A stretch of DNA of 64,000 bases from contig NZ_LN868939.1 in NCBI RefSeq assembly GCF_001182745.1, positions 2,480,001-2,544,000 on the forward strand, read 5' to 3'. Positions 51,579 through 60,365 of the stretch are shown here, in pieces (position 1 is the stretch's first letter; each line of letters begins with the position of its first letter). The translations under genes were made by a program, and so were the position numbers. Source of the DNA: Nocardia farcinica (GTDB lineage Bacteria; Actinomycetota; Actinomycetes; Mycobacteriales; Mycobacteriaceae). The notes under the pieces are model-generated. The model did not search any database and was not told where the DNA came from. It saw only the letters and a program-made list of their open reading frames with translations.

Positions 51579-51598
51579 ATATTGACCGATATCGATAC
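51579..51598 (-). promoter_or_regulatory. ars operator-promoter
   Basis: Minus-strand GTATCGATATCGGTCAATAT contains overlapping short dyads (TATCGATA and CAATATTG partly) and the -10 CAATAT ending seven bases before the arsR start. Position and composition fit an ArsR operator; the exact contacts cannot be read. Confidence 0.45.
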
Positions 51599-51897
51599 CG
51601 GGAGGCAAACGAACAGCCGGTGAACACCGGCCCGTCCGCCAGGGCTGCGGTTACCGGACCGGGGAGCGGCGTTCGAGCAGGATGGTGTCGTGCCAGACGC
51701 CGTCGCGCTGGGCGGTGCCGTTGCTGGCGGAGGACCTGCTGACGTCGGGCCACCCACCACTTGCGGCTTCGGACCCGAGGTTGCGCGGTACTGTGCCGTA
51801 TACCGTCCTGACCGCCTATGCCGCTCTGGCTGTGGGCGCGGGCCTGGGCAGGATGGTCGGGCTGGGTTTGTTGGCGTGGGGAAGGTGTGAGTGGGTT

Positions 51898-54800
51898 ATG
51901 GGTTCTGTTCACGAGGTCATCGAGGCGTTCCGGCAGGCGCCGTCGAACTCGGAGCGGGGCACCAAGTTCGAGCAGTTGATGGTCCGCTACTTCGAGTTGG
52001 ACCCGATGCTGGCCCAGCAGTACGACAAGGTGTGGCGGTGGACCGACTGGCCCGACCGGGCAGGAAAACCGGATACCGGGATCGATCTGGTCGCCCGGGA
52101 GCGTGATACCGGGGCGTTGACGGCGATCCAGTGCAAGTTTTACGAACCCACTCATGTGCTGGCCAAGGGCGATATCGACTCGTTCTTCACCGCTTCGGGG
52201 AAGAAGCCGTTCACCAACCGGGTGATCATCTCCACCACCGACCGGTGGGGCCGCAACGCCGAGGACGCCCTGCAGGATCAGACGATCCCGGTGCAGCGGA
52301 TCGGGCTGGCCGAGATCGCGGAGTCCCCGATCGACTGGGACATCGCCTGGCCGGCTGGTGAGCTGCAGGTCAGCCTGTCGGAGGCCAAGCGCCACGAGCC
52401 CCGCCTGCATCAGGCCCAGGCCATCGACGCCGTCTTCAACGGTTTCGCCGCCGGCCACGACCGGGGCAAGCTGATCATGGCGTGCGGGACCGGCAAGACG
52501 TTCACGGCGTTGAAGATCGCCGAACGCACCGCCGTCGAGAACGGCGGCAACGCGCGGATTCTGTTCGCGGTGCCGTCGATCTCGCTGCTGTCGCAAACGT
52601 TGCGGGAGTGGACGGCCCAGACCCAGCTGGATCTGCGGGCGTTCGCTGTGTGCTCGGACAATAAGGTCTCCCGCTCGGCCGAGGACGTCTCGGTCCACGA
52701 CGTCGCGATCCCGGTGACCACGAGCTCGGCGGTCCTGGCTGCGGAGATGGAGCGCCGCCGCCATGCGGCGGGGTTGACGGTGGTGTTCACCACCTACCAG
52801 TCCCTGCCCGCCGTGGCCGGCGCGCAGGCTGAGCATGGGGTGGAGCCGTTCGATCTGGTGATCTGCGACGAGGCGCACCGCACCACCGGTGTCACCCTGG
52901 TCGGCGATGACGAGTCGAACTTCGTGCGCGTGCACGACGGCGACTATCTGAAGGCGCAGCGGCGGCTGTATATGACGGCCACGCCGCGGATCTTCGACGA
53001 GACCGTCAAGGACAAGGCCGCCGAACATTCCGCGGAGCTGTCGTCGATGGACGACGAAACCCGCTACGGGCCCGAGTTCCACCGCCTGTCGTTCGGGGAA
53101 GCGGTCGAGCGGGGTTTGCTCACCGATTACAAGGTGATCGTGCTGACCGTCGACGAAGACCTCGTCGCCGCGCCCTTGCAGCAGCAGCTGGCCGGGCAGT
53201 TCAGCGAGCTGCGCCTCGATGACGCCTCCAAGATCGTCGGCTGCTGGAACGGGCTGGCCAAACGCGCCGGGAAAACCCCCGACGGGGTGGGGTTCCCGCC
53301 GGGGCAGCCGCCGATGAAGCGGGCCGTGGTGTTCGCCAAGGACATCGCCGCCTCCAAACAGGTCGCCGAAGTCTTCCCCGCGGTGGTGGATGCCTACCGG
53401 GAGCTGCTCGCCGACCGCGAGGACGACGGCCATGAGGTCGCATCAACCAACCTGGACCTGTCCTGCTCGGTTCACCATGTCGACGGCACGTTCAATGCGC
53501 TGCAGCGCAACGCCGAACTCGCCTGGTTGAAGGCGCCGGTGCCGGAGGGTGAGTGCCGGATCCTGACCAACGCTCGCTGCCTGTCCGAGGGCGTGGATGT
53601 GCCGGCGCTGGATGCGGTGATGTTCCTCAACCCCCGCAACTCCGTCGTCGACGTCGTGCAGTCCGTCGGGCGGGTGATGCGTAAGGCCGACGGCAAGGAC
53701 TACGGCTACATCATCCTGCCCGTCGCCGTGCCCGCCGGTGTCTCACCCGCGAAGGCCTTGTCGGACAACACCCGCTTCAAGGTGGTCTGGCAGGTCCTCA
53801 ACGCCCTGCGCGCCCACGACGACCGGTTCAACGCGATGGTCAACTCCATCGCCCTCAACACCAGCAGCGACGTCCAGAAAACCGGCAAAGGCAGCGACAT
53901 GCTGATGGGCGGGCACATCGGGCCCGTCACCGACGACCACGAAACTCTCTCCGACAGCACCACCAACCACGGCGACAACGCAGCGGAGGGGAGTCCGGCG
54001 CCGGACGAGGGTGCCCAGATGGCGCAGCAGATGGCGTTGTTCTCCCTGTCGGAATGGCAGGAAGCGATCGTGGCGCGCATCGTCGACAAGGTCGGCACCC
54101 GCGCCTACTGGGAAGACTGGGCCGCCGACGTCGCCGACATCGCCAACACCCTCATCACCCGCATCCGCGCCCTGCTCGCCGGCGCCTCCCCCGAGGTCGC
54201 CGCGGAGTTCGAGAAGTTCGTCCAAGGCCTGCGCGACAACCTCAACGACTCCATCAGCCGTGAGGACGCGATCAGCATGCTGGCCCAGCATCTGATCACC
54301 AAACCCGTCTTCGACGCCTTGTTCGCCGAGCACGACTTCGCCTCCCACAACCCGGTCTCCCGGGTGATGCAGGCCATGGTCGGCACCCTCGACGGCTCCG
54401 GCCTGGAAGCCGAAACCATCAAGCTCGAAGGGTTCTACGCCTCGGTGCGGGTCCGCGCCGCCGAGGTCACCACCGCCGACGGCAAGCAGAAGGTCATCGC
54501 CGAGCTCTACGAGAAGTTCTTCCGGCTGGGCTTCCGCAAACAATCCGAAGCCCTCGGCATCGTCTACACCCCCGTCGAGGTCGTCGACTTCATCCTCCAC
54601 GCCGCCGACCAAGCCTCCCGCGACGCGTTCGGGCGCGGCCTCACCGATCAAGACGTCCACATCCTCGACCCCTTCACCGGCACCGGCACCTTCCTGACCC
54701 GGCTACTGCAATCCGGACTCATCACCCCGAAGGATCTGGCCCGCAAATACGCTGGTGAGCTGCACGCCAACGAGATCATGCTCCTGGCCTACTACATCGC

Positions 54801-56859
54801 CGCGGTCAACATCGAAACCACCTACCACGCCCTCACCGGCAAAGAAGCAGCCGCCGAGTACAGCCCGTTCGAAGGCATCGTCCTCGCCGACACCTTCCAG
54901 ATCACCGAGAACGGCGACAGCCTGGATTCGATGATCTTCCCCCAGAACAACGAACGCATCACCCGCCAGAACGCCACCCCGATCAACGTCGTCATCGGCA
55001 ACCCGCCCTACTCGGTCGGGCAGAACTCCGCCAACGACCTCAACGCCAACATCTCCTACCCCACCCTCGACGCCCGGATCGCCGACACCTACGCCAAACA
55101 CTCCACAGCGACAAACAAGAACAGCCTCTACGACTCCTACCTGCGCGCCTTCCGATGGGCCACCGACCGCATCGGCAACAAAGGCATCGTCGCCTTCGTC
55201 TCCAACGGCGGCTGGATCGACGGCAACACCGCGGCGGGACTTCGCCTGTCGCTGGCCGACGAATACTCCCGCATCTACGTCTACAACCTGCGCGGCAACC
55301 AACGCACCGCGGGCGAACTGTCCCGTAAAGAGGGCGGCAAGATCTTCGGCTCCGGCAGCCGCAACACCGTTGCCATCTTCATCGGCATCAAGAACCCCGA
55401 CCACACCGGGCCCTGCGAGATCTACTACCGCGACATCGGCGACTACCTCACCCGCGAAGACAAACTTCGCATCATCGCCGAGGGCACCCTCACCAGCATC
55501 GACTGGCAGACCATCACCCCCAACACCCACGGCGACTGGGCCAACCAACGCAACGACGAGTACCAGGCCTGGCCAGCCATCGGGGAGAAAAACGCCTCCC
55601 GGGAACAGGTCACCGTCTTCTCCAACTTCTCCCGCGGGCTTGAGACGACCAGGGATGCGTGGGTGTACAACTACTCGCGTACCAATCTGGCCGCGAACGT
55701 GCAGCGGCTCATCGGCAACTACAACGACCAGCACATCCCGTTCGCTGACTACTGCCGTACCGCAGGGGTCACCCGGCCGAACGAAGCCGCCGTCACGGAC
55801 TACCTGACCGCCAACCCAACTGCAGCGCAGGCTGACTACATCAAGTGGTCGCGCAGTCTCCGCACCCACCTTGCCCGTCGCACGCAGGTCACATACCGGA
55901 CCGAAGGCCATACCGTCAGCCTCTACCGGCCTTTCGCTAAACAGCACACCTACTTCGACAAGCACCTCAACCATGAGCGGTCGCAGCTCCCGTCGATGTT
56001 CCCGACCCCGCATCACAAAAATCTTGGCTTTTACCAGGTGGGGAATGGCTCCGCTGTGCCGTTCTCGGTGCTCATGCTCAACATGCTTCCTGATCTCCAT
56101 GTCACAGGAGCGGGAAGCGGTGGTCAGTTCTTCCCCCGTTGGACCTACGAGAAGGTCGTCACCCCCGAGGGGGAGCTCGACTTCGGTGCCGCGACGAGCA
56201 GCGATATCGATGACTACGGCTTCCGCAGAATCGACAACATCACCGACGGGATCCTCAAGCTGTATCGCGATGCGCTCGACGACAAGGTCAGCAAGGATGA
56301 CATCTTCTACTACGTCTACGGCCAGCTCCACGATCCGACCTACCGGCAGACCTACGCCGCAGACCTGAAGAAGATGCTGCCGCACATCCCCACCCCGACC
56401 TCACGGGAGCGGTTCGAGCAACTCGCCGATGCCGGCCGCCAGCTGGCGGACCTGCACACCGGCTACGAGACCGTGGAGCCGTACAACCTCGACATACAGG
56501 TCAGAGCCGCTGATCCGGAAGATCGGCAGACGTGGCGGGTGTCGAAGATGAAGTGGGGCAAGAAGAAACATCCCGAGACCGGCAAGAACGTCGAGGACCG
56601 CACCACCATCGTGTACAACCCCAAGGTCACCATCACCGGCATCCCGGATGACGCCGACCGCTACGTGCTCGGATCCCGGTCGGCGTTGGCGTGGATCATC
56701 GAGCGCTACCAGGTCAAGACCGACCCGGCGTCGGGAATTGTCAACGATCCCAACGACTGGTGTGACGAACACGACGATCCAACTTACATCGTCGACCTGA
56801 TCAAACGGGTGACGACGGTCGCGGTCGAGACGATGAGGATCGTGGATTCGCTTGGGTGA
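51898..56859 (+). CDS. Type ISP restriction-modification enzyme (single polypeptide)
   Basis: 1653 residues from ATG 51898; the frame is open to 51682 but sequence similar to known enzymes begins here. Domains in order: Mrr-like nuclease with Asp63 (TGIDLVARE) and Gln78-Cys-Lys80 (IQCKFY); superfamily 2 translocase with ACGTGKT (195-201) and DEAH (324-327); a helical coupler; gamma-type N6-adenine methyltransferase with LDPFTGTGTFL (923-933) and NPPY (1035-1038); and a C-terminal target recognition domain. The layout and length are those of LlaBIII/LlaGI (about 1570). It methylates one DNA strand at an asymmetric site and cuts after head-to-head translocation. All catalytic motifs are intact. 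Confidence 0.92.
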   Translation: MGSVHEVIEAFRQAPSNSERGTKFEQLMVRYFELDPMLAQQYDKVWRWTDWPDRAGKPDTGIDLVARERDTGALTAIQCKFYEPTHVLAKGDIDSFFTASGKKPFTNRVIISTTDRWGRNAEDALQDQTIPVQRIGLAEIAESPIDWDIAWPAGELQVSLSEAKRHEPRLHQAQAIDAVFNGFAAGHDRGKLIMACGTGKTFTALKIAERTAVENGGNARILFAVPSISLLSQTLREWTAQTQLDLRAFAVCSDNKVSRSAEDVSVHDVAIPVTTSSAVLAAEMERRRHAAGLTVVFTTYQSLPAVAGAQAEHGVEPFDLVICDEAHRTTGVTLVGDDESNFVRVHDGDYLKAQRRLYMTATPRIFDETVKDKAAEHSAELSSMDDETRYGPEFHRLSFGEAVERGLLTDYKVIVLTVDEDLVAAPLQQQLAGQFSELRLDDASKIVGCWNGLAKRAGKTPDGVGFPPGQPPMKRAVVFAKDIAASKQVAEVFPAVVDAYRELLADREDDGHEVASTNLDLSCSVHHVDGTFNALQRNAELAWLKAPVPEGECRILTNARCLSEGVDVPALDAVMFLNPRNSVVDVVQSVGRVMRKADGKDYGYIILPVAVPAGVSPAKALSDNTRFKVVWQVLNALRAHDDRFNAMVNSIALNTSSDVQKTGKGSDMLMGGHIGPVTDDHETLSDSTTNHGDNAAEGSPAPDEGAQMAQQMALFSLSEWQEAIVARIVDKVGTRAYWEDWAADVADIANTLITRIRALLAGASPEVAAEFEKFVQGLRDNLNDSISREDAISMLAQHLITKPVFDALFAEHDFASHNPVSRVMQAMVGTLDGSGLEAETIKLEGFYASVRVRAAEVTTADGKQKVIAELYEKFFRLGFRKQSEALGIVYTPVEVVDFILHAADQASRDAFGRGLTDQDVHILDPFTGTGTFLTRLLQSGLITPKDLARKYAGELHANEIMLLAYYIAAVNIETTYHALTGKEAAAEYSPFEGIVLADTFQITENGDSLDSMIFPQNNERITRQNATPINVVIGNPPYSVGQNSANDLNANISYPTLDARIADTYAKHSTATNKNSLYDSYLRAFRWATDRIGNKGIVAFVSNGGWIDGNTAAGLRLSLADEYSRIYVYNLRGNQRTAGELSRKEGGKIFGSGSRNTVAIFIGIKNPDHTGPCEIYYRDIGDYLTREDKLRIIAEGTLTSIDWQTITPNTHGDWANQRNDEYQAWPAIGEKNASREQVTVFSNFSRGLETTRDAWVYNYSRTNLAANVQRLIGNYNDQHIPFADYCRTAGVTRPNEAAVTDYLTANPTAAQADYIKWSRSLRTHLARRTQVTYRTEGHTVSLYRPFAKQHTYFDKHLNHERSQLPSMFPTPHHKNLGFYQVGNGSAVPFSVLMLNMLPDLHVTGAGSGGQFFPRWTYEKVVTPEGELDFGAATSSDIDDYGFRRIDNITDGILKLYRDALDDKVSKDDIFYYVYGQLHDPTYRQTYAADLKKMLPHIPTPTSRERFEQLADAGRQLADLHTGYETVEPYNLDIQVRAADPEDRQTWRVSKMKWGKKKHPETGKNVEDRTTIVYNPKVTITGIPDDADRYVLGSRSALAWIIERYQVKTDPASGIVNDPNDWCDEHDDPTYIVDLIKRVTTVAVETMRIVDSLG

Positions 56860-56905
56860 GCGACACCGGAAACTACCGCCGCGGCGCCGGATCTCAGCCC
56901 GACAA

Positions 56906-56936
56906 GCCCCCGCCGTCAGTGTCCCGGCGGCGGGGC
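56906..56936 (+). terminator. Hairpin terminator after the restriction gene
   Basis: CCCCGCCG (56908-56915) pairs with CGGCGGGG (56928-56935), 12-base loop. It lies between the convergent stops at 56859 and 56941. Confidence 0.6.
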
Positions 56937-56940
56937 CCGC

Positions 56941-57192
56941 TCAGGACCGGAGGTATTCGCCAGTCAGACGCTGCAGTTCCTCTTCCGATACGGAGCTATC
57001 GTTGTCGAGCGCCTCGGTCACCAAGTCCAGGTCAGCGGTCAGTCTTTTGATTTCAGCTGGGGAGTGGATTCGGTTCGTCGAGCTGCCCGGAGCCACGGCG
57101 TAGGCCAGATCCTCCCGTGGGTCGCCACGACGTAGCACGCCGTCGATCGCTGTCTGGAGCTCGGCCAGGAGCTGTCGCCGTTCAGAGTTCAT
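56941..57192 (-). CDS. Hypothetical small protein next to the recombinase, 83 aa
   Basis: ATG 57192, 35 bp after the recombinase stop on the same strand. Helical, acidic: NSERRQLLAELQTAIDGVLR, a middle loop VAPGSSTNRIHS, then PAEIKRLTADLDLVTEALDN and VSEEELQRLTGEYLRS. Good amphipathic heptads suggest a helical hairpin or small dimer. No family recognised; perhaps an accessory (excisionase-like) factor by position, though no HTH is evident. Confidence 0.5.
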   Translation of the reverse strand: MNSERRQLLAELQTAIDGVLRRGDPREDLAYAVAPGSSTNRIHSPAEIKRLTADLDLVTEALDNDSSVSEEELQRLTGEYLRS

Positions 57193-57227
57193 CCGGCGAT
57201 GCTCCCATGGCCAGGCCGCGCCCGCAC

Positions 57228-58166
57228 TTATCGGCGGCTGGCATCGCGCCGGCGCCGGGCAGCGCGGATTTCGGTGTCGGCGACTTGGTCGGCGAGCAGG
57301 GCGTAGATCTGGGTGGTTTCGGTGGAGGCGTGGCCGAGGCGTTTGCGGACGACTTCGATGGAGACGCCGGCGTTGATGAGTTCGGTGGCGTGGGAGTGCC
57401 GGAGCTGGTGGATGTCGATGTCCACCCCGGCCGCGGCGCAGTAGCGGCTCCACCGGTGATGCGCCGCGGAGTAGGAGAGCGGGCCGCCGCGGCCGTTGAT
57501 GCTGGCGCGGAACATGGGTCCGGCGGTGTAGCCGGTGCGGTCGAGGTAGAGCCGGAGCATGGCGACGTAGCCGCGGTCGTCGAGCAGGACGGTGCGTACG
57601 GTGCCGCCCTTGCCGTGTAGCCGGACGTGTTCGTCGTCCAGCCGGAGGTCGAAGTCCTCGACATACAGCTCGCAGACCTCGCTGGCGCGGGCGCCGCAGA
57701 CGTAGGCGGTTTCGAACAGCACCCGGTCCCGCAGCACGTCGAGGGCGACATCTTTGCGGGGCCGGCGAGCGCAGATCGCGGCGAAGACCTTGGCGATGTC
57801 GGCCGCCGGGGCCGGGCGGGGCAGGGTCTTGGGGACGGTGATGGTGTCGACCTTGTCCATCGGATTCGCGGCCAGCAGGTCGTGGCGAACGGCCCACCGG
57901 CAGAACGCGGCGACCGCGGCCCGCTTGCGCTTGCGGGTTGCCGGCGCGAGATCCGCGATCCCCGACAGGAACCCGCGCACCGCCGCCACCGTCACGCCGT
58001 CGAGGCCGCCGTCGACGTGTTCGGCGAAGCCGGTGAGGTCGCCGCGGTAGGCGCGCAGGGTGTTGGTGGGCCGGTTGGCGTTGGCGAGGTCGGTGAGGAA
58101 CTGCTCGATGTGCACCGCCAAGGGCAGTGTCGTCTCGTCGTCGATGTCGGCCGTCTTCGCGCCCAT
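57228..58166 (-). CDS. Tyrosine recombinase, XerC/TnpI-like
   Basis: 312 residues, ATG 58166. N-terminal core-binding domain (VHIEQFLTDLANANRPTNTL / RAYRGDLTGFAEHV) and catalytic domain with Arg160 (CGARASEV), Lys186, His253-X2-Arg256 (IHQLRHSHA), His279 (LGHAS) and Tyr288 (TQIYALL). All residues for activity are present. Its leader has the same site architecture as the tnpI leader (58187-58291), so it probably acts as a resolvase/integrase at that site. No transposase or inverted repeat was found with it. It is the other candidate, besides tnpI, for island mobility. Confidence 0.88.
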   Translation of the reverse strand: MGAKTADIDDETTLPLAVHIEQFLTDLANANRPTNTLRAYRGDLTGFAEHVDGGLDGVTVAAVRGFLSGIADLAPATRKRKRAAVAAFCRWAVRHDLLAANPMDKVDTITVPKTLPRPAPAADIAKVFAAICARRPRKDVALDVLRDRVLFETAYVCGARASEVCELYVEDFDLRLDDEHVRLHGKGGTVRTVLLDDRGYVAMLRLYLDRTGYTAGPMFRASINGRGGPLSYSAAHHRWSRYCAAAGVDIDIHQLRHSHATELINAGVSIEVVRKRLGHASTETTQIYALLADQVADTEIRAARRRRDASRR

Positions 58167-58186
58167 TCCGCTCCCCTTCGCCGAGG

Positions 58187-58291
58187 TTGCCCGATAACCA
58201 GGAATCGAACGTCTCGCGGCGGGCGGTGTTGTGCCAGCTCGCCGGAACCGTTCAGGTCCTATCTTGCCCGATAACCGTAGTTATCAGGCAA
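58187..58291 (-). promoter_or_regulatory. Recombinase core site plus direct half-site
   Basis: Half-sites TTGCCCGATAAC (58264-58275) and GTTATCAGGCAA (58280-58291) are inverted (11 of 12 match, CGTA spacer). A direct copy TTGCCCGATAACC is at 58187-58199, 77 bp from 58264-58276 and 20 bp upstream of the recombinase ATG. The rest of 58167-58642 shows no gene. Confidence 0.75.
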
Positions 58292-58642
58292 AGTTGGAGA
58301 CACGGTTGCGTCGACGAGCTGCTAGCCTCCAGCTACCGCCAGCTCGGGCGCGGTTGCCGCCATCGTCGGGCAGCCTCACCGCCACGGCCACCACTCTGGG
58401 CCAGAGCGCAACCACTAACCTGCCGATTAGCAGTTCCCTACGGGCGAGCTGAGGCGGCCGCCCGCCCGGTGGCCTCGACCGCGGGCAGCTCGCACGCTGC
58501 GGCGACCGAGGCCAGCAGCCCGGTTGCGCCCCTGGTCTCTACCGTGCGCTCCGCGCGCCCGAGCAGGCTCTGATTCACGGTCCGGCAGATCCACCGTGCG
58601 TCGGGCGCGGCCCCAACCGCTGGACCGCACAAGGAGAACAAC

Positions 58643-58837
58643 GTGTTCACATTCGACAAACTGGTGCTGGAATCGGTGAAGGAGTCGCTGCACAAGGTCC
58701 TCGCCGACAGCGGGATCCTCGAGGAGGTCGCCAGGGAGATCCAGCCGGAGATCGACCGGAGGACTGCCCAGTTCCGGAAGGGCATACAGTGCCGTGAGAT
58801 CGAGCTGAGGTTCTTGCGGGGCCACCACGGCGAGTAG
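58643..58837 (+). CDS. Hypothetical small protein, 64 aa
   Basis: GTG 58643 with AAGGAGAACAAC immediately upstream, a strong ribosome site. Product: FTFDKLVLESVKESLHKVLA, DSGILEEVAREIQPEIDRRT, AQFRKGIQCREIELRF. It is an all-helical, charged protein with one Cys and no known domain. Located between the recombinase leader and a convergent membrane protein gene. Possibly a small DNA- or protein-binding factor; nothing more can be said. Confidence 0.45.
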   Translation: MFTFDKLVLESVKESLHKVLADSGILEEVAREIQPEIDRRTAQFRKGIQCREIELRFLRGHHGE

Positions 58838-58918
58838 TGGGCTGTACAGGTGGTGCGTGTCTGCCTAACTCGGAGCATGCACCACCGGGTAGCTCGGTCC
58901 TCGAAGGCAGGCCCGGCG

Positions 58919-59713
58919 CTAGAGCAGGCCGATTCGCTCGGCGCCGAACGCGACGGCGAAGAGTATCGCGAGAGCGGCCCCCATCCAGAACAGCCCGTGG
59001 ACGGCCAGGGCGAAGATAGCCGACACGATTACGGTGGTGAGGAACATCGCGATCCCACACCCCGCCGGAAGCCTCTCCGCTTCAGCCGCCCGACCCACCG
59101 GTTGAACCGGTGGCGGCTCGGCCGCACGCTCGGAGCCTTCGCCGTCTCGGCCGACATCGGTGGACCCAGTAGCAGTGGATGCTCCCGAGGCCGAAGGCTC
59201 AGGCACATCATGGAGTAGCTGCGTCGATACTGCTGGCTGCTGAGGAAGCGGCTGGGAGGTGAAGGCATTGTCTGGACCCGGGGCAAGTGGGCGGCGGATC
59301 ACCATGTGCTTCACCTGCAAAGGACCCGACGCGACCAGGGTGGTGGCGCCAACGAGTTTCCAATCAGCACGCGGGTCACCAAATCCGCCGTGGTACTTGC
59401 CGAAACATGAGCAGACGCACTCGCTGACATCGGTCTCGGTGGCTTCTTGGCAGCGCCGGTCGCACTTCTCGGTCTCGGAGAACTCCATGAACAGGTCGAC
59501 CTCACCGAACCGTTGAGCCATCGCCTCGGCGAGCACCCACAGGTGACGACGGGCGATTTCCCACCGCCGAGCCTGCTTGTTCCACTCTGGCCGCACCCGC
59601 CGACCGAGTTCCCCCAGGATCCACTCCCGGTTCGAGCCGCCCTCGTACGGCATCCAAACCCACAACCTCGCTTGGCCGACTTTGCGCTTGATCCACGGCC
59701 TGCGCTGTGCCAC
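58919..59713 (-). CDS. Hypothetical protein with C-terminal membrane hairpin
   Basis: 264 residues if GTG 59713 (behind GGGGGCGAA) is the start; the frame is open further up. N-terminal domain: WIKRKVGQARLWVWMPYEGG, WILGELGRRVRPEWNKQARR, WEIARRHLWVLAEAMAQRFG, then a cysteine-rich segment CDRRCQEATETDVSECVCSC with five Cys that could bind zinc. After a Pro/Ser-rich linker come two membrane helices (GIAMFLTTVIVSAIFALAVH, FWMGAALAILFAVAFGA). Domain plus linker plus membrane anchor is an effector-like architecture. Family unknown. Confidence 0.55.
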   Translation of the reverse strand: MAQRRPWIKRKVGQARLWVWMPYEGGSNREWILGELGRRVRPEWNKQARRWEIARRHLWVLAEAMAQRFGEVDLFMEFSETEKCDRRCQEATETDVSECVCSCFGKYHGGFGDPRADWKLVGATTLVASGPLQVKHMVIRRPLAPGPDNAFTSQPLPQQPAVSTQLLHDVPEPSASGASTATGSTDVGRDGEGSERAAEPPPVQPVGRAAEAERLPAGCGIAMFLTTVIVSAIFALAVHGLFWMGAALAILFAVAFGAERIGLL

Positions 59714-59916
59714 TTCGCCCCCTACCCCTTTTGCGAACCGACCGACGGAACACCGAGTGTCGCAGTGGATACCGACAACCTGCCCGATTACGGCGGACGA
59801 GGAGCCACAGCGGTCGAGTCGGAAATCGACGCCGGGGTGGCGGCATCTCGAACAGATTTTCGAGGTTTCGGCGTGGCGGTGCGTTCCCGCACACATGCAG
59901 GGCCGACAATCCTCGA

Positions 59917-60345
59917 ATGGAGTGTTTCGTGAAGAACTGTCACAGCCCGGCGGCGGGAACCAAGGACCTCGATCCGCAAAGGATCGGTGGCTGGTCGAGC
60001 TACCCCTATGAAGTTGCCCTCTGCGAGCCTCACTCAGCCGCGATCGACGCAGGCGTCGACTGGGTCTGCCGTGACCAGGAGGACGGCAGCTCGGGGTGGC
60101 TCGTGTTGGTGGGCGACCAGATCAAGAGCCTGGAAAAGTACACGGTGAAGTCGGTGGGCGCCATCACCAGCGGTTCGGTGAACTGGCGCTCCAACGGAGT
60201 CCTGCCCTCGGGCATGCACATCCCTATCGAGGTGCAGCAGGTCGGAAACCGCGAGCCGTCCACGATCGGGCTCTACATCGATCCGGATCAAGCGAGGAGG
60301 CTCATTGACATCCTGAAGTTGCACATCAGGACTCAGGAGAGGTAG
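59917..60345 (+). CDS. Hypothetical protein with N-terminal Cys motif, 142 aa
   Basis: ATG 59917; GACAAT (59905-59910) six to seven bases upstream could be a -10 for a leaderless message. N terminus MECFVKNCHSPAAGTKDLDP and later VALCEPHSAAIDAGVDWVC give Cys/His positions of a small zinc-finger-like fold. The C-terminal half is beta-rich (GSSGWLVLVGDQIKSLEKYT, PIEVQQVGNREPSTIGLYID) ending with helix PDQARRLIDILKLHIRTQ. Unknown family, accessory. It is convergent with the Abi-like gene, 20 bp between stops. Confidence 0.5.
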   Translation: MECFVKNCHSPAAGTKDLDPQRIGGWSSYPYEVALCEPHSAAIDAGVDWVCRDQEDGSSGWLVLVGDQIKSLEKYTVKSVGAITSGSVNWRSNGVLPSGMHIPIEVQQVGNREPSTIGLYIDPDQARRLIDILKLHIRTQER

Positions 60346-60365
60346 CGACGTCGTGTGATCGAGGT

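Noticed and set aside
51199..53433. 745-codon upstream extension of the arsenite transporter frame
   Set aside because: It is antisense to the restriction enzyme's nuclease and helicase domains and is compositionally unlike protein; the transporter starts at 51198.
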